Source: an uncultured Bacteroidia bacterium
Lineage (GTDB): Bacteria; Bacteroidota; Bacteroidia; Bacteroidales; UBA932
Direction of reading: 5' to 3'
DNA: 27,054 bases
Assembly (NCBI GenBank): GCA_902767355.1
Contig: CACXHG010000179.1
Location: forward strand, 1 to 27,054
The notes below the pieces were generated by a model. It was not told the origin of the DNA, searched no databases, and worked only from the letters and a program-made list of their open reading frames with translations. Each line of letters starts with the position of its first letter. Position 1 is the stretch's first letter. Both the position numbers and the translations under genes were made by a program. Shown here piece by piece: positions 16,111 to 24,200 of the stretch.

Positions 16111-16142
16111 CAAATTTATTACCTTTGCTTGAATTAAACAAA
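16111..16142 (-). promoter_or_regulatory. Promoter of ispF
   Basis: Minus strand: TTTG (complement of 16139-16142), 20 bases, TAAATTTG (complement of 16111-16118): a perfect consensus pair. The box ends 4 bases before the ATG, predicting a near-leaderless message. The -33 box lies inside the leader region of the divergent gene. Confidence 0.8.
16120..16127 (+). promoter_or_regulatory. -7 box of the mutL operon
   Basis: TACCTTTG is a perfect -7 match, 21 bases before the ATG at 16149. It sits one base from the ispF -7 box on the other strand. The matching -33 element would fall inside the first codons of ispF and is weak (ATTC at 16094-16097, 22 bases upstream). Confidence 0.6.
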
Positions 16143-16148
16143 ACCGCT

Positions 16149-16556
16149 ATGGCCATCACTTTTTTCCCGAGACCCCAACACAAGGTATTCAACTACCAGC
16201 CACGCTATTACAATGAGCACAAGGAGCGCCTGAAAGAACTGTATGCCAAATATGGCAAGCAATACCCCGGAGACGACAAGGTCTCTGCCAGCCAGGCCGC
16301 AGAGGACCTGAAGGATGTGGCCACTTACAGCGAAGTCAAGGAGGTGATAGAAGGCCAGCCGGCCGGCACATCCCGCAGCGGCAATTATATCCCCGGCCAG
16401 TATATTCGCAGCGCCTACCGGCAGAGCACGGCAGACCGCATCGGCACCGAGACCAAGCGCTCTCCGATCAGGACCGTTATCGCAATCATCACGGTGCTGG
16501 CAGCCGTGCTGGTGGCTTATTACCTGAGCCAGGGGCTTGTAGAACTTGTCAGATAA
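16149..16556 (+). CDS. Small C-terminally membrane-anchored protein, conserved upstream of mutL
   Basis: 135 residues of unknown function. The N-terminus reads MAITFFPRPQHKVFNYQPRYYNEHKE, a pattern I recall from a short Bacteroidales protein encoded before mutL and sometimes misnamed riboflavin synthase beta. The middle is charged and probably flexible (KEVIEGQPAGTSRSGNYIPG). A single hydrophobic helix near the C-terminus (about 112-130, TVIAIITVLAAVLVAYYL) suggests a tail anchor in the inner membrane with the bulk in the cytosol. The start is fixed by the -7 box 21 bases upstream, although the frame stays open into the ispF region. mutL follows within 7 bases. No enzymatic motif is seen. Confidence 0.75.
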   Translation: MAITFFPRPQHKVFNYQPRYYNEHKERLKELYAKYGKQYPGDDKVSASQAAEDLKDVATYSEVKEVIEGQPAGTSRSGNYIPGQYIRSAYRQSTADRIGTETKRSPIRTVIAIITVLAAVLVAYYLSQGLVELVR

Positions 16557-16563
16557 TCCGGAT

Positions 16564-18360
16564 ATGATCAAGGTTCTGCCCAGCAACATAGCCAACCTGA
16601 TAGCGGCCGGAGAGGTCGTGGGGCGGCCCGCGTCGGTAGTGAAGGAGCTCATGGAGAACAGCATCGACGCCGGCAGCACCGGTATTTCGGTGAGCGTGCT
16701 GGACGCCGGCAGGACCCTGATACAGGTCATAGACGACGGCTGCGGCATGAGCCCGGAAGACGCCTCGCTGTGCTTTGAGCGGCACGCCACCAGCAAAATC
16801 GCCTCTGCCGAAGACCTGGAATCGATACTTACCTACGGCTTCCGCGGCGAGGCGCTGGCTTCGATTGCCGCGGTGGCGCAGGTGATTCTCAAAACCCGGC
16901 GCGAGCAGGACACCGCCGGCGTCCAGATAGAGGCCGCCGACTCCAAGATACTCTCTACCAAGCCCGTAGCCTGCCCGAAGGGCTGCAACATAGCCGTCAG
17001 CAACATCTTCTACAATGTGCCGGCGCGCCGCAAGTTCCTCAAGTCCGACGCGGCCGAAATGCGCCATATAGAGCAGGAATTCACCCGCGTGGCGGTGTCG
17101 CACCCGCAGGTGGCTTTCAGCCTGCGGCACAACGGGAAAGACATCTATAACATCCGGCCCGCCGCCAGCCTGAAGCAGCGCATAAGCGACATCTGCGGCC
17201 GCGAACTGGCCGGTGAACTGGTGGATATCGCCACCGAGACCGACCTCGTCAGGATATCCGGCTACATAGGCAGCCCTGTGGATGCCCGCAAGACGCCCGG
17301 CAACCAGTATTTCTTTATCAACGGGCGCTACTTCCGCTCGCCTTTTCTGCACAAGGCGGTGTGCAAGCCCTATGAGAATTTGGTGCGCGAGGGCTACATC
17401 CCGTCGTACTTCATTTTTCTGGAGTGCGACCCGACAGAGGTGGATGTAAATATCCACCCGCAAAAGACAGAGGTGAAATTCACCGAAGAGCATATCATTT
17501 TTGAGATACTTTCTGCATGTGTGCGCGCATCTCTCGGGCGCAACGCCTTCACCCCAGCCATAGATTTCGAATCGGGCGAGGTGCTGGATTTCCCGCCTCT
17601 GGAGCGTCCCGCGCAGGATTCGGCGCCGCAGGGAGGCTACGGCTCAGGAAGCTTCGGCGGCGGCAGCTACGGCGGCGGATACTCCCGCCCGGCCAGGATG
17701 GACTACAGCCCGCTTTTCCCGCAGCTGGAAAAAGAAGACGGCGGCGACGGCCGCTTCACCGCCCCCAATGCCGGCTACGGCCCTCTTCTGGAAGAGGATG
17801 CACCCGCCGGCAGCAACATTGTCGTCATGGACGGGCTGATACTGTTTCCGGTCAAGGATTCGCTGGCCGTGATTGGCATCCAGAAGGCGCAGGAAGCCAT
17901 ACTCTATCACAAATATTACGAATTTCTCTCGCAGGAGAAGTTTATCTCGCAGCGCTCGCTCTATCCGCAGCAGGTGGTGCTGGGCAGCAATATCTACTCG
18001 ATCATACTGGAGCACATCGACCGCCTGACGCAGCTGGGCTTTGACGTGCGCGACTTCGGAGACAACACAGTCATAGTGTATGCTGTGCCGGACGGGTTCC
18101 CCGACGACGAGGCGGCGCTCAAGGAGGCTATGGACAATCTGGCAGCCTCGCTGGACGAAACGTCCACCGAAGAAATCCTGCGCTCGCAGGCCGCCACCCT
18201 TTCGAAAGCCGCAGCCAGAAAGCTCTCGCACAGGCTCAACGCCGTGCAGGCCGGCATGCTGGCAGACCAGGTGCTGGTGCTGCGGGCCACCTATGGCGCA
18301 GACCTTGCAACAAGATGCATCGCATTTATTTCTAAAGAAGAACTGGAGAGAAAACTATGA
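16564..18360 (+). CDS. mutL: DNA mismatch repair protein MutL (endonuclease motif lost)
   Basis: 598 residues. MutL couples MutS mismatch recognition to strand removal. The GHKL ATPase part is intact: ELMENSIDAG (E31, N32), DDGCGM, GFRGEALASI, and the DPTEVDVNIHPQKTEVKF segment closing the N-terminal half. A linker follows (about 340-400) with a glycine/serine/tyrosine-rich run at about 356-376. The C-terminal dimerisation domain is present, but the DQHAxxExxxxE endonuclease motif reads GIQKAQEAILYH (438-449) and no CPHGRP zinc motif is seen before the ELERKL end. I chose ATG 16564, 7 bases after the previous stop; a TTG at 16546 would add MSDNPD. The stop overlaps the rhomboid start by 4 bases. 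Confidence 0.94.
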   Translation: MIKVLPSNIANLIAAGEVVGRPASVVKELMENSIDAGSTGISVSVLDAGRTLIQVIDDGCGMSPEDASLCFERHATSKIASAEDLESILTYGFRGEALASIAAVAQVILKTRREQDTAGVQIEAADSKILSTKPVACPKGCNIAVSNIFYNVPARRKFLKSDAAEMRHIEQEFTRVAVSHPQVAFSLRHNGKDIYNIRPAASLKQRISDICGRELAGELVDIATETDLVRISGYIGSPVDARKTPGNQYFFINGRYFRSPFLHKAVCKPYENLVREGYIPSYFIFLECDPTEVDVNIHPQKTEVKFTEEHIIFEILSACVRASLGRNAFTPAIDFESGEVLDFPPLERPAQDSAPQGGYGSGSFGGGSYGGGYSRPARMDYSPLFPQLEKEDGGDGRFTAPNAGYGPLLEEDAPAGSNIVVMDGLILFPVKDSLAVIGIQKAQEAILYHKYYEFLSQEKFISQRSLYPQQVVLGSNIYSIILEHIDRLTQLGFDVRDFGDNTVIVYAVPDGFPDDEAALKEAMDNLAASLDETSTEEILRSQAATLSKAAARKLSHRLNAVQAGMLADQVLVLRATYGADLATRCIAFISKEELERKL

Positions 18361-19016
18361 ACAGATTCAGAGATTTCTACTATTCGATACCGCCGGTAAC
18401 CCGCAATCTGATTGTCATCAACGTCATAGTGCTGATATTCACCGCGCTGACCGGAGACAGGATGTATTCCCTATTCTCTCTGTTCGCCTTCGAATCGCCC
18501 ATGTACCGGCACTGGCAGCTTGTCACCCACATGTTCATGCACGGCGGCTTCTGGCATCTGTTTTTCAATATGTACACGCTCCTGATTTTCGGTACGCCGC
18601 TGGAACGCACCTGGGGCAGCAAGAAGTTCCTGCTTTTCTACTTCGTCACCGGGCTGGGCGCGGCGCTGTGCCACAATCTTGTGATACACTGGCAGGTAGC
18701 CCACTGGCTGGCAGTTGGCAAAACCGCCGCCGCCCAGACTGCGCTGATGACCCCCACCGTGGGAGCTTCGGGCGCCATCTACGGCGTGCTGCTGGGCTAC
18801 GGAATGCTCTGGCCCGAGAGCGAGCTGCAGCTCATTTTCCCGCCCATACGCCTCACCGCCAAGTGGTTCGTGATTATTTTCGGAGCCATAGAGCTGGTCA
18901 CCGGCCTGACCGGCATGGGCGGTAACATCGCGCATTTCGCGCATCTTGGCGGCATGCTGTTCGGCCTGTTGCTGATTTTATACTGGAAGAAGACGGGAGA
19001 AATGTACAGGGAATAA
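18357..19016 (+). CDS. Rhomboid family intramembrane serine protease
   Basis: 219 residues with six predicted transmembrane helices. Rhomboids cleave membrane-protein substrates inside the bilayer using a Ser-His dyad: here S138 in GASGAIYG and H196 in AHFAHLGGM. The WQLVTHMFMHGGFWHLFFNM segment carries the L1-loop/HxxxN pattern of the family. The start ATG overlaps the mutL stop (ATGA), indicating translational coupling, and the next gene begins one base after its stop. In many Bacteroidales a rhomboid follows mutL, as I recall it. Its substrate is unknown and there is no reason to tie it to mismatch repair beyond shared transcription. Confidence 0.93.
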   Translation: MNRFRDFYYSIPPVTRNLIVINVIVLIFTALTGDRMYSLFSLFAFESPMYRHWQLVTHMFMHGGFWHLFFNMYTLLIFGTPLERTWGSKKFLLFYFVTGLGAALCHNLVIHWQVAHWLAVGKTAAAQTALMTPTVGASGAIYGVLLGYGMLWPESELQLIFPPIRLTAKWFVIIFGAIELVTGLTGMGGNIAHFAHLGGMLFGLLLILYWKKTGEMYRE

Positions 19017-19017
19017 T

Positions 19018-20142
19018 ATGGCCAAGATACACTATCCGAAAGAAGAGAAGCCCAAGCGCAACAAGACCTGGTACAAGAAGCAGACGGAGCACGGTCTGAG
19101 CGTGTGGCAGATATTGTTCCGGGTGCTGGTGGCAATCAGCGCCCTGGCACTGTGCATATCCTATCTGTCTGTCTTCATCGACCCGGCATTCATGTCGCTG
19201 CCATACTTCTTCGGCCTGTATTTCATCCCGATATTCCTGCTCAACGTGGGCCTGCTGATTGTGGGCCTGCTCCACATGAAAAAATATCTGGTAGTGAGCC
19301 TGGTGGCCCTGCTGCCGACGCTGCTGTTTGCCGACAGGTTTGTGAAATTCGGCGGAGAGGAGAAGAGCGTCTTCGGCGACGAAGTCAAGGTAATGACCTA
19401 CAACGTAGGGCGTTTCGAGGCTGCCGCCAAGGGCATGAACGCCGCCCAGGCCCTGAGCAAGATAAGCGAGTTCGCCGCCCGCGAGGCGCCGGATGTACTC
19501 TGCCTGCAGGAGTTCCAGATTGCAGACACCTCTGCCCTGGAGCGCGTGATCAAGTATCTGCCCTACCGCTATCACTCTTTCCGCCACGGCAGCAAATACT
19601 CCGGCAACATCACCCTCAGCCGCTACCCCATCACCGACAGCGGGACTATTTCGTTTGAGAAGAGCACCAATATGTGCATCTGGTGCGACTTGCGCGTAGG
19701 CGACCACGAGGTGCGCGTGTATAACTGCCACCTGCAGTCCAACGCCCTGTCTTTCACCAACATCATCAAGAAAATGTCCCAGAAGGGCCAGTTCACCGAC
19801 GAAGTCAAGACAGTGCACGAGAACCTCGCACAGAGAAATCTGCAGCGCAGCGGCCAGGTAGCCATGGTCCACGACCATATTGCCGCCTGCACCATCCCCT
19901 CTATGATTTGCGGCGACTTCAACGACACTCCGATGTCATATACCTACCACCGCCTGGCTGCCGGCCACAAAGACAGTTTTGCCGACGGCGGAAGCGGCAT
20001 GGGCGCCACATTCTCGGTGCTCTGGCCGCTGCTGCGCATAGATTATATCCTGGTACCGGAAAACGTGACCTGCGACCGCACCACCGTAAACCGCGTTCCC
20101 TTCTCCGACCACTATCCTGTGAGCACATTAATATATTTCTAA
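19018..20142 (+). CDS. Membrane-anchored endonuclease/exonuclease/phosphatase (EEP) family protein
   Basis: 374 residues. After a basic cytosolic N-terminus there are three hydrophobic helices (about 29-50, 58-82, 88-105), then an EEP-fold catalytic domain. Catalytic positions are present: N129 in TYNVGRF, E165 in LQEFQ, the D300-F-N302-D303 motif, and D364-H365 in SDHYPV. EEP enzymes hydrolyse phosphodiesters in DNA, RNA, inositol phosphates or lipids; with an odd number of helices and a basic N-terminus the domain is probably outside the cytoplasm, which favours a nucleic-acid scavenging or phospholipid substrate over DNA repair. It starts one base after the rhomboid stop. Substrate not determined. 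Confidence 0.85.
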   Translation: MAKIHYPKEEKPKRNKTWYKKQTEHGLSVWQILFRVLVAISALALCISYLSVFIDPAFMSLPYFFGLYFIPIFLLNVGLLIVGLLHMKKYLVVSLVALLPTLLFADRFVKFGGEEKSVFGDEVKVMTYNVGRFEAAAKGMNAAQALSKISEFAAREAPDVLCLQEFQIADTSALERVIKYLPYRYHSFRHGSKYSGNITLSRYPITDSGTISFEKSTNMCIWCDLRVGDHEVRVYNCHLQSNALSFTNIIKKMSQKGQFTDEVKTVHENLAQRNLQRSGQVAMVHDHIAACTIPSMICGDFNDTPMSYTYHRLAAGHKDSFADGGSGMGATFSVLWPLLRIDYILVPENVTCDRTTVNRVPFSDHYPVSTLIYF

Positions 20143-20145
20143 ACC

Positions 20146-20721
20146 ATGGACGAAGAACTTAAATATGAAGCCATTGCGGCGGCGAAGGCTTTGCGGGAAG
20201 GCAGCCTGATACTCTACCCCACCGATACGGTATGGGGCCTTGGCTGCGACGCCACCGACAGCGACGCGGTGGCTCGTGTGTTTGCCCTCAAACAGAGAGA
20301 AGACTCCAAGTCGCTGATTATTCTGGTGAGCGACCAGGACATGCTCTGCAAATACGTGCGCAAGATACCCGACATGGCGTTGACCCTTCTGGAGATTAAC
20401 GACAAGCCAATGACCATCATCTATCCCGAGGGCATAGGGCTGTCGCCCAAGGTGATAGCGGAGGACGGCAGCGTGGCCATCCGCATCCCGCAGAACGACT
20501 TCTGCCGCGAGATGATACGCGCCTTCGGCCGGCCGGTTGTCTCTACCAGCGCAAACATCTCGGGCCAAGAGACGCCGTCGTGCTTTGCCGAAATCAGCGC
20601 CGACATTCTCGAAGGCGTGGACCACATAGTGGAACCTTCTCTGGAAGAGGGGGCTACCGGCGCTTCTTCCCAGATTATCAAGATAGGTCTTGGCGGCGAA
20701 GTCAAGGTCATCAGAGAATAA
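20146..20721 (+). CDS. tsaC: L-threonylcarbamoyladenylate synthase (Sua5/YrdC/TsaC family)
   Basis: 191 residues, cytosolic. The enzyme makes threonylcarbamoyl-AMP from threonine, bicarbonate and ATP; TsaD/B/E then transfer the group to A37 of tRNAs that read ANN codons (t6A). Motifs: the nucleotide-site YPTDTVWGLGCDA, the basic KQREDSKSL stretch, and the C-terminal STSANISG signature. The length is that of the short YrdC/TsaC form without the extra Sua5 domain. The gene follows the EEP gene after 3 bases and is the last protein gene before tRNA(CAU), itself a likely t6A substrate. Confidence 0.93.
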   Translation: MDEELKYEAIAAAKALREGSLILYPTDTVWGLGCDATDSDAVARVFALKQREDSKSLIILVSDQDMLCKYVRKIPDMALTLLEINDKPMTIIYPEGIGLSPKVIAEDGSVAIRIPQNDFCREMIRAFGRPVVSTSANISGQETPSCFAEISADILEGVDHIVEPSLEEGATGASSQIIKIGLGGEVKVIRE

Positions 20722-20722
20722 T

Positions 20723-20753
20723 TTTGGCGTATTCGAAAATTCGATTACCTTTG
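20723..20753 (+). promoter_or_regulatory. Promoter of the tRNA(CAU) gene
   Basis: TTTG at 20723-20726, 19 bases, then TACCTTTG at 20746-20753: a perfect -33/-7 pair starting right after the tsaC stop codon. The tRNA begins 10 bases after the box. The spacer holds a direct repeat ATTCGA-AA-ATTCGA. Confidence 0.8.
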
Positions 20754-20763
20754 CACTCCACTT

Positions 20764-20837
20764 GGCGGGATAGCTCAGCTGGTTAGAGCGCATGATTCAT
20801 AATCATGAGGTCCCCAGTTCAATCCTGGGTCCCGCTA
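20764..20837 (+). tRNA. tRNA-Met(CAU), probably elongator
   Basis: A full cloverleaf is readable: acceptor GGCGGGA with TCCCGCT (pair 1-72 is G-U), D arm GCTC/GAGC, anticodon stem CATGA/TCATG with loop TTCATAA (anticodon CAT, A37), T arm CCCAG/CTGGG with loop TTCAATC, and discriminator A at 20837. CCA is not encoded. The initiator-specific three G-C pairs in the anticodon stem are absent, so it is not tRNA-fMet. Elongator Met fits best; tRNA-Ile with a lysidine-modified CAU anticodon cannot be excluded by eye. Confidence 0.9.
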
Positions 20838-20847
20838 CTGATAATTA

Positions 20848-20874
20848 GGGGGGCTGACGCCCCCCAATTTCATT
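20848..20874 (+). terminator. Probable terminator of the tRNA gene
   Basis: GGGGGGC (20848-20854) pairs with GCCCCCC (20859-20865) over a TGAC loop, followed by AATTTCATTT. The stem is strong, but the T-tract is interrupted. It is also the left end of the 80-bp repeat's first copy. Confidence 0.55.
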
Positions 20875-20930
20875 TCCCCCTACCGCTTCGCGCTGGCTAT
20901 CTCTACTGCCTCCCCGCGCGCGCTTCGCTA
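20851..20930. repeat. 80-bp direct repeat, copy 1
   Basis: Begins GGGCTGACGCCCCCC and ends CGCGCGCGCTTCGCTA. It is identical over 80 bases to copy 2, 111 bases downstream. It is followed by a hairpin (AGCGCC, CGAC, GGCGCT at 20930-20945) and then TGCTA. Confidence 0.95.
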
Positions 20931-20961
20931 GCGCCCGACGGCGCTTGCTACCTTCCGCACT

Positions 20962-21041
20962 GGGCTGACGCCCCCCAATTTCATTTCCCCCTACCGCTTC
21001 GCGCTGGCTATCTCTACTGCCTCCCCGCGCGCGCTTCGCTA
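20962..21041. repeat. 80-bp direct repeat, copy 2
   Basis: Perfect match to copy 1. The hairpin after it (TGCCGC, TGAT, GCGGCA at 21042-21057, then CTGCTA) has a different sequence from the one after copy 1 but the same stem-loop shape and position. Confidence 0.95.
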
Positions 21042-21252
21042 TGCCGCTGATGCGGCACTGCTAAAATTCAGCCGCCGCTTTCACCTTGTTTCGATTTATA
21101 ACGAACACAAGTCCCTATAAATAAGCCAGATTGGCCGCCTTCCGGCACTTTTTATGCCGAGACGGGCGTATTTCTATTAAAAAACGCAACAAGATTAGTA
21201 AATATGTGCTTTCTTTGCTTTATGAAATAATCATCTTTAAACCAACAAAACT

Positions 21253-24200
21253 ATGTCAGTCAACTATTTGAGAACACAATTCCGCAAGGGAGCGGTTTTA
21301 TTGCTGACTATGTTGCTCGTATCTGTACAGATTGCATCTGCACAGGGCAAAGGGACCCTTGTCAAGGGCCGGATTACCGACTCCGAGGGGCAGCCTGTTG
21401 CCGGAGCAACCATTCAGAACCTGACAGAGAAGACTTACACTACCACTGATGCCGATGGCAACTACAGTCTCAATGTCAAAGATCTCAACAACGCTACATT
21501 CGAAGTTGCCATTATGGGCATGGAGACTGTGACTCAGGCCCTTGGCGGCCGCACCAGTCTGGATGTCCAGATGAAGCCCGACCAGATGTTCCTGGAAGGC
21601 TCGGTCGTGACCGGCTATCAGGAAATCCAGCAGCGCAAGGTCACAGGTGCGATATCCACCGTCAGCTCCAAGACTATAGAAGAGCGCTACAGCCCCTCTA
21701 TCCTCCAGAACCTTGAGGGCCGCGTAGCAGGTCTTTCTACCTACGGCGGTGAGCTCAAGATCCGCGGTGTGAGCTCTATGTATGCAGAGGCCAGCCCTCT
21801 GCTGGTTGTGGACGGCCTGCCTATAGAGGGTGACATCGACGACCTCAACCCCTACGACATCGAGAGCGTGAACGTGCTTAAGGATGCAGCAGCGGCTGCC
21901 ATCTACGGTGCCCGCGCCTCCAACGGTATCATTGTCATCACCACCAAGAGCGCCCGCGAGAAGGGACGCATAGACGTGGATTTCTCTTCTAACTTGACAA
22001 TCTACCAGATGCGCAACCTGGACTACGGTGCCAACTTCTATATGACCCCCGCACAGCAAGTCAAGGTGGAGAAAGACTATTATCAGTATTACTTCAACAC
22101 TCCGGAAGAGATAGCCGACCCTATTACTTCTATAGAGAACAGCTTGGCAAATTTCACCAACCGCATATCGCCAATCGAATACGCTTTCTACAAGCAGGCA
22201 AAGGGAGAGTATTCCCAGAGCGATGTGGACAAGATTTGCAATTCGCTGGCAAACAACAATTTTGCGAAGGAGTTCGGCGACGCTGTGTACCGTCGCCAGA
22301 TTATGCAGCAGTACAACCTTGCCCTGCGCAGCCGCAGCGACAAATTCCAGAGCAACTTTGTGATAAACTACCTGAGCGACAATGAGGGCACGATCAATGC
22401 CTTTGACAGGCAGATGTCTATCAGCTACAAGGGATCCTACGACGTTGCCCCCTGGCTCACCGCAACCGTTGCGGTGAACGGCATTTATGGCAAACAGCGA
22501 AGCAAAGGCTCCAGCGCCACTTACGGTCCCTGGAGCTATCCTGCCTACGAGTCTCTGACCAACGAAGACGGCTCAGTGAAACTGCTCAACACCAACTTGT
22601 ATCGCGACAATACAGAAGGCGGCAACTTCAAGGAGCTTGGCGTCAACCTGGTAGATGAATACTACAACAACGTGCAGAATACATCCCGCCAGTATATGCG
22701 CTACCACGGCGACCTGCTCTTCAAGATTGCCAAGGGCCTGACCGCAAACACCCAGTTCGTGTATGAGACCGACCACCGCACCACCGACTGGCAGGCAAAC
22801 CAGGAAAGTTATCTGTCAAAACTGTTCTACAACGCCTATAAGGAAATTGATCCGGAAACGGGAATGATTACCTATCACACTCCCGAAACCGGCGGTTACC
22901 GCAACGTAACCAACATGGACGGCCGTTACTGGACCGCCCGTGGCCAGTTGAACTACTCAGAAACCTTTGGTAAGCATGAGATTGTGGCTCTGGCCGGCCT
23001 TGAGTTCCGCGAAACACTGTATGCAGGCACCCGCAGCCTGATGCTGGGCTATGACGACCAGCTGCAGAACGCCGCCACCCAGATGGTGAATTTTGGCGAG
23101 CTGGGCAAGATGACCAACAGCCCTTCCTATCTCCCCACATCTTCCGGCGGCGGATATCCTGCCTTGCAGATGGTCTTCAACCCGTATATCGACGGCAGCC
23201 TGAGCCCCATTATGGAGCAGCACCACCGCTACGCATCCGCCTATGCCAACTTTACCTATACCTACGACAGGCGCTACAATGTGTTTGGCTCCTACCGCAA
23301 GGATTATGCAGATGTGTATGGCTTGAACGTCAAGCTGCGTGGCCGCCCGCTCTGGTCTGCCGGCGTTGCCTGGAACATAGGCGAAGAAGACTTTGCAAAG
23401 GCTTCCGGCTGGATCAACACCCTAAAGCTGCGTCTGAGCTACGGTATAACCGGTAACATCTACCAGGGGGCCACAAGCTACATGACTGCCAAGAGCGACG
23501 AACTCAACACCCTCACCGGCCTGCCATACGGTTATATCGAGAGTCCGGCCAACCCCAATCTGAAATGGGAGCAGACCCGCACGATAAACGCCGGTCTGGA
23601 CTTTTCCTTTGTGGACAACCGCATACGCGGATCCCTGGATTATTACCGTAAAACCGGCCTGGACCTGTTCTCTTACAAGACCCTCGACCCCACTACCGGT
23701 TTCACCCAGATGTTCGTAAACTCTGCCGATATGACCAACAACGGCGTTGAGCTGATGCTGGTGGGCGACTGGTTCCGTGAGCGCCACCGCCGCGACTTCG
23801 GCTGGAGCAGCACCGTGACTTTTGCAGTGAACAAGAACAAGATAACCAATGTTGACAACCCTGCAATCCAGGCATACCAGCGCTTCAGTAACCCTTACGT
23901 AGTAGACTATCCAACCAGCGCAATCTGGAGTTATGAGTTTGCCGGAATAAGTGACACAGAAGAGACCAGGGGCTCCACAATGTGGTACGGAAAGGTCAAT
24001 GAAGAAACCGGCGAGCGCGCCAAAGGCACTTCTGTGGGCGGATCTCCCGTGGATATCCTCGTTTATTCGGGCCAGACAGAACCCATCGTGATTGCCGGAC
24101 TGGACAACCGCTTCGTATGGAACGGCTTCAGCCTTAGCATTCTCATGGCATACTACGGCGGTCATAAGATGCGCGCCCTTGCAGAAGAGGACGTGCTGGG

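Larger units (their letters stand above)
20838..21252. other. 415-bp intergenic region between tRNA(CAU) and susC
   Basis: It holds the tRNA terminator, two copies of an 80-bp direct repeat each followed by a hairpin, a further hairpin with a 9-bp stem and one bulge (21085-21093 with 21102-21111, loop ATTTATAA), and a short CGGCA/TGCCG hairpin (21143-21159). The last 70 bases are AT-rich and probably carry the susC promoter; the best -7 candidate is TTTCTTTG at 21210-21217, without a clear -33 box. I see no credible gene. An open frame at 20805-21050 begins inside the tRNA and just translates the repeat twice. Confidence 0.8.

Noticed and set aside
20805..21050. Open frame of 81 codons across the 80-bp repeats, encoding a 26-residue block twice
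   Set aside because: It starts inside the tRNA. The frame is kept only because the repeat spacing is 111 bp, a multiple of three. The hairpins fit a nucleic-acid element better than a protein.
20848..21063. CRISPR array
   Set aside because: Only two copies, 80 bp long with a 31-bp spacer and GC-rich hairpins; no cas gene.
20764..21252. tRNA as an attachment site for an integrated element
   Set aside because: No duplicate of the tRNA 3' end is found downstream and there is no integrase; the following susCD genes look native in codon use.
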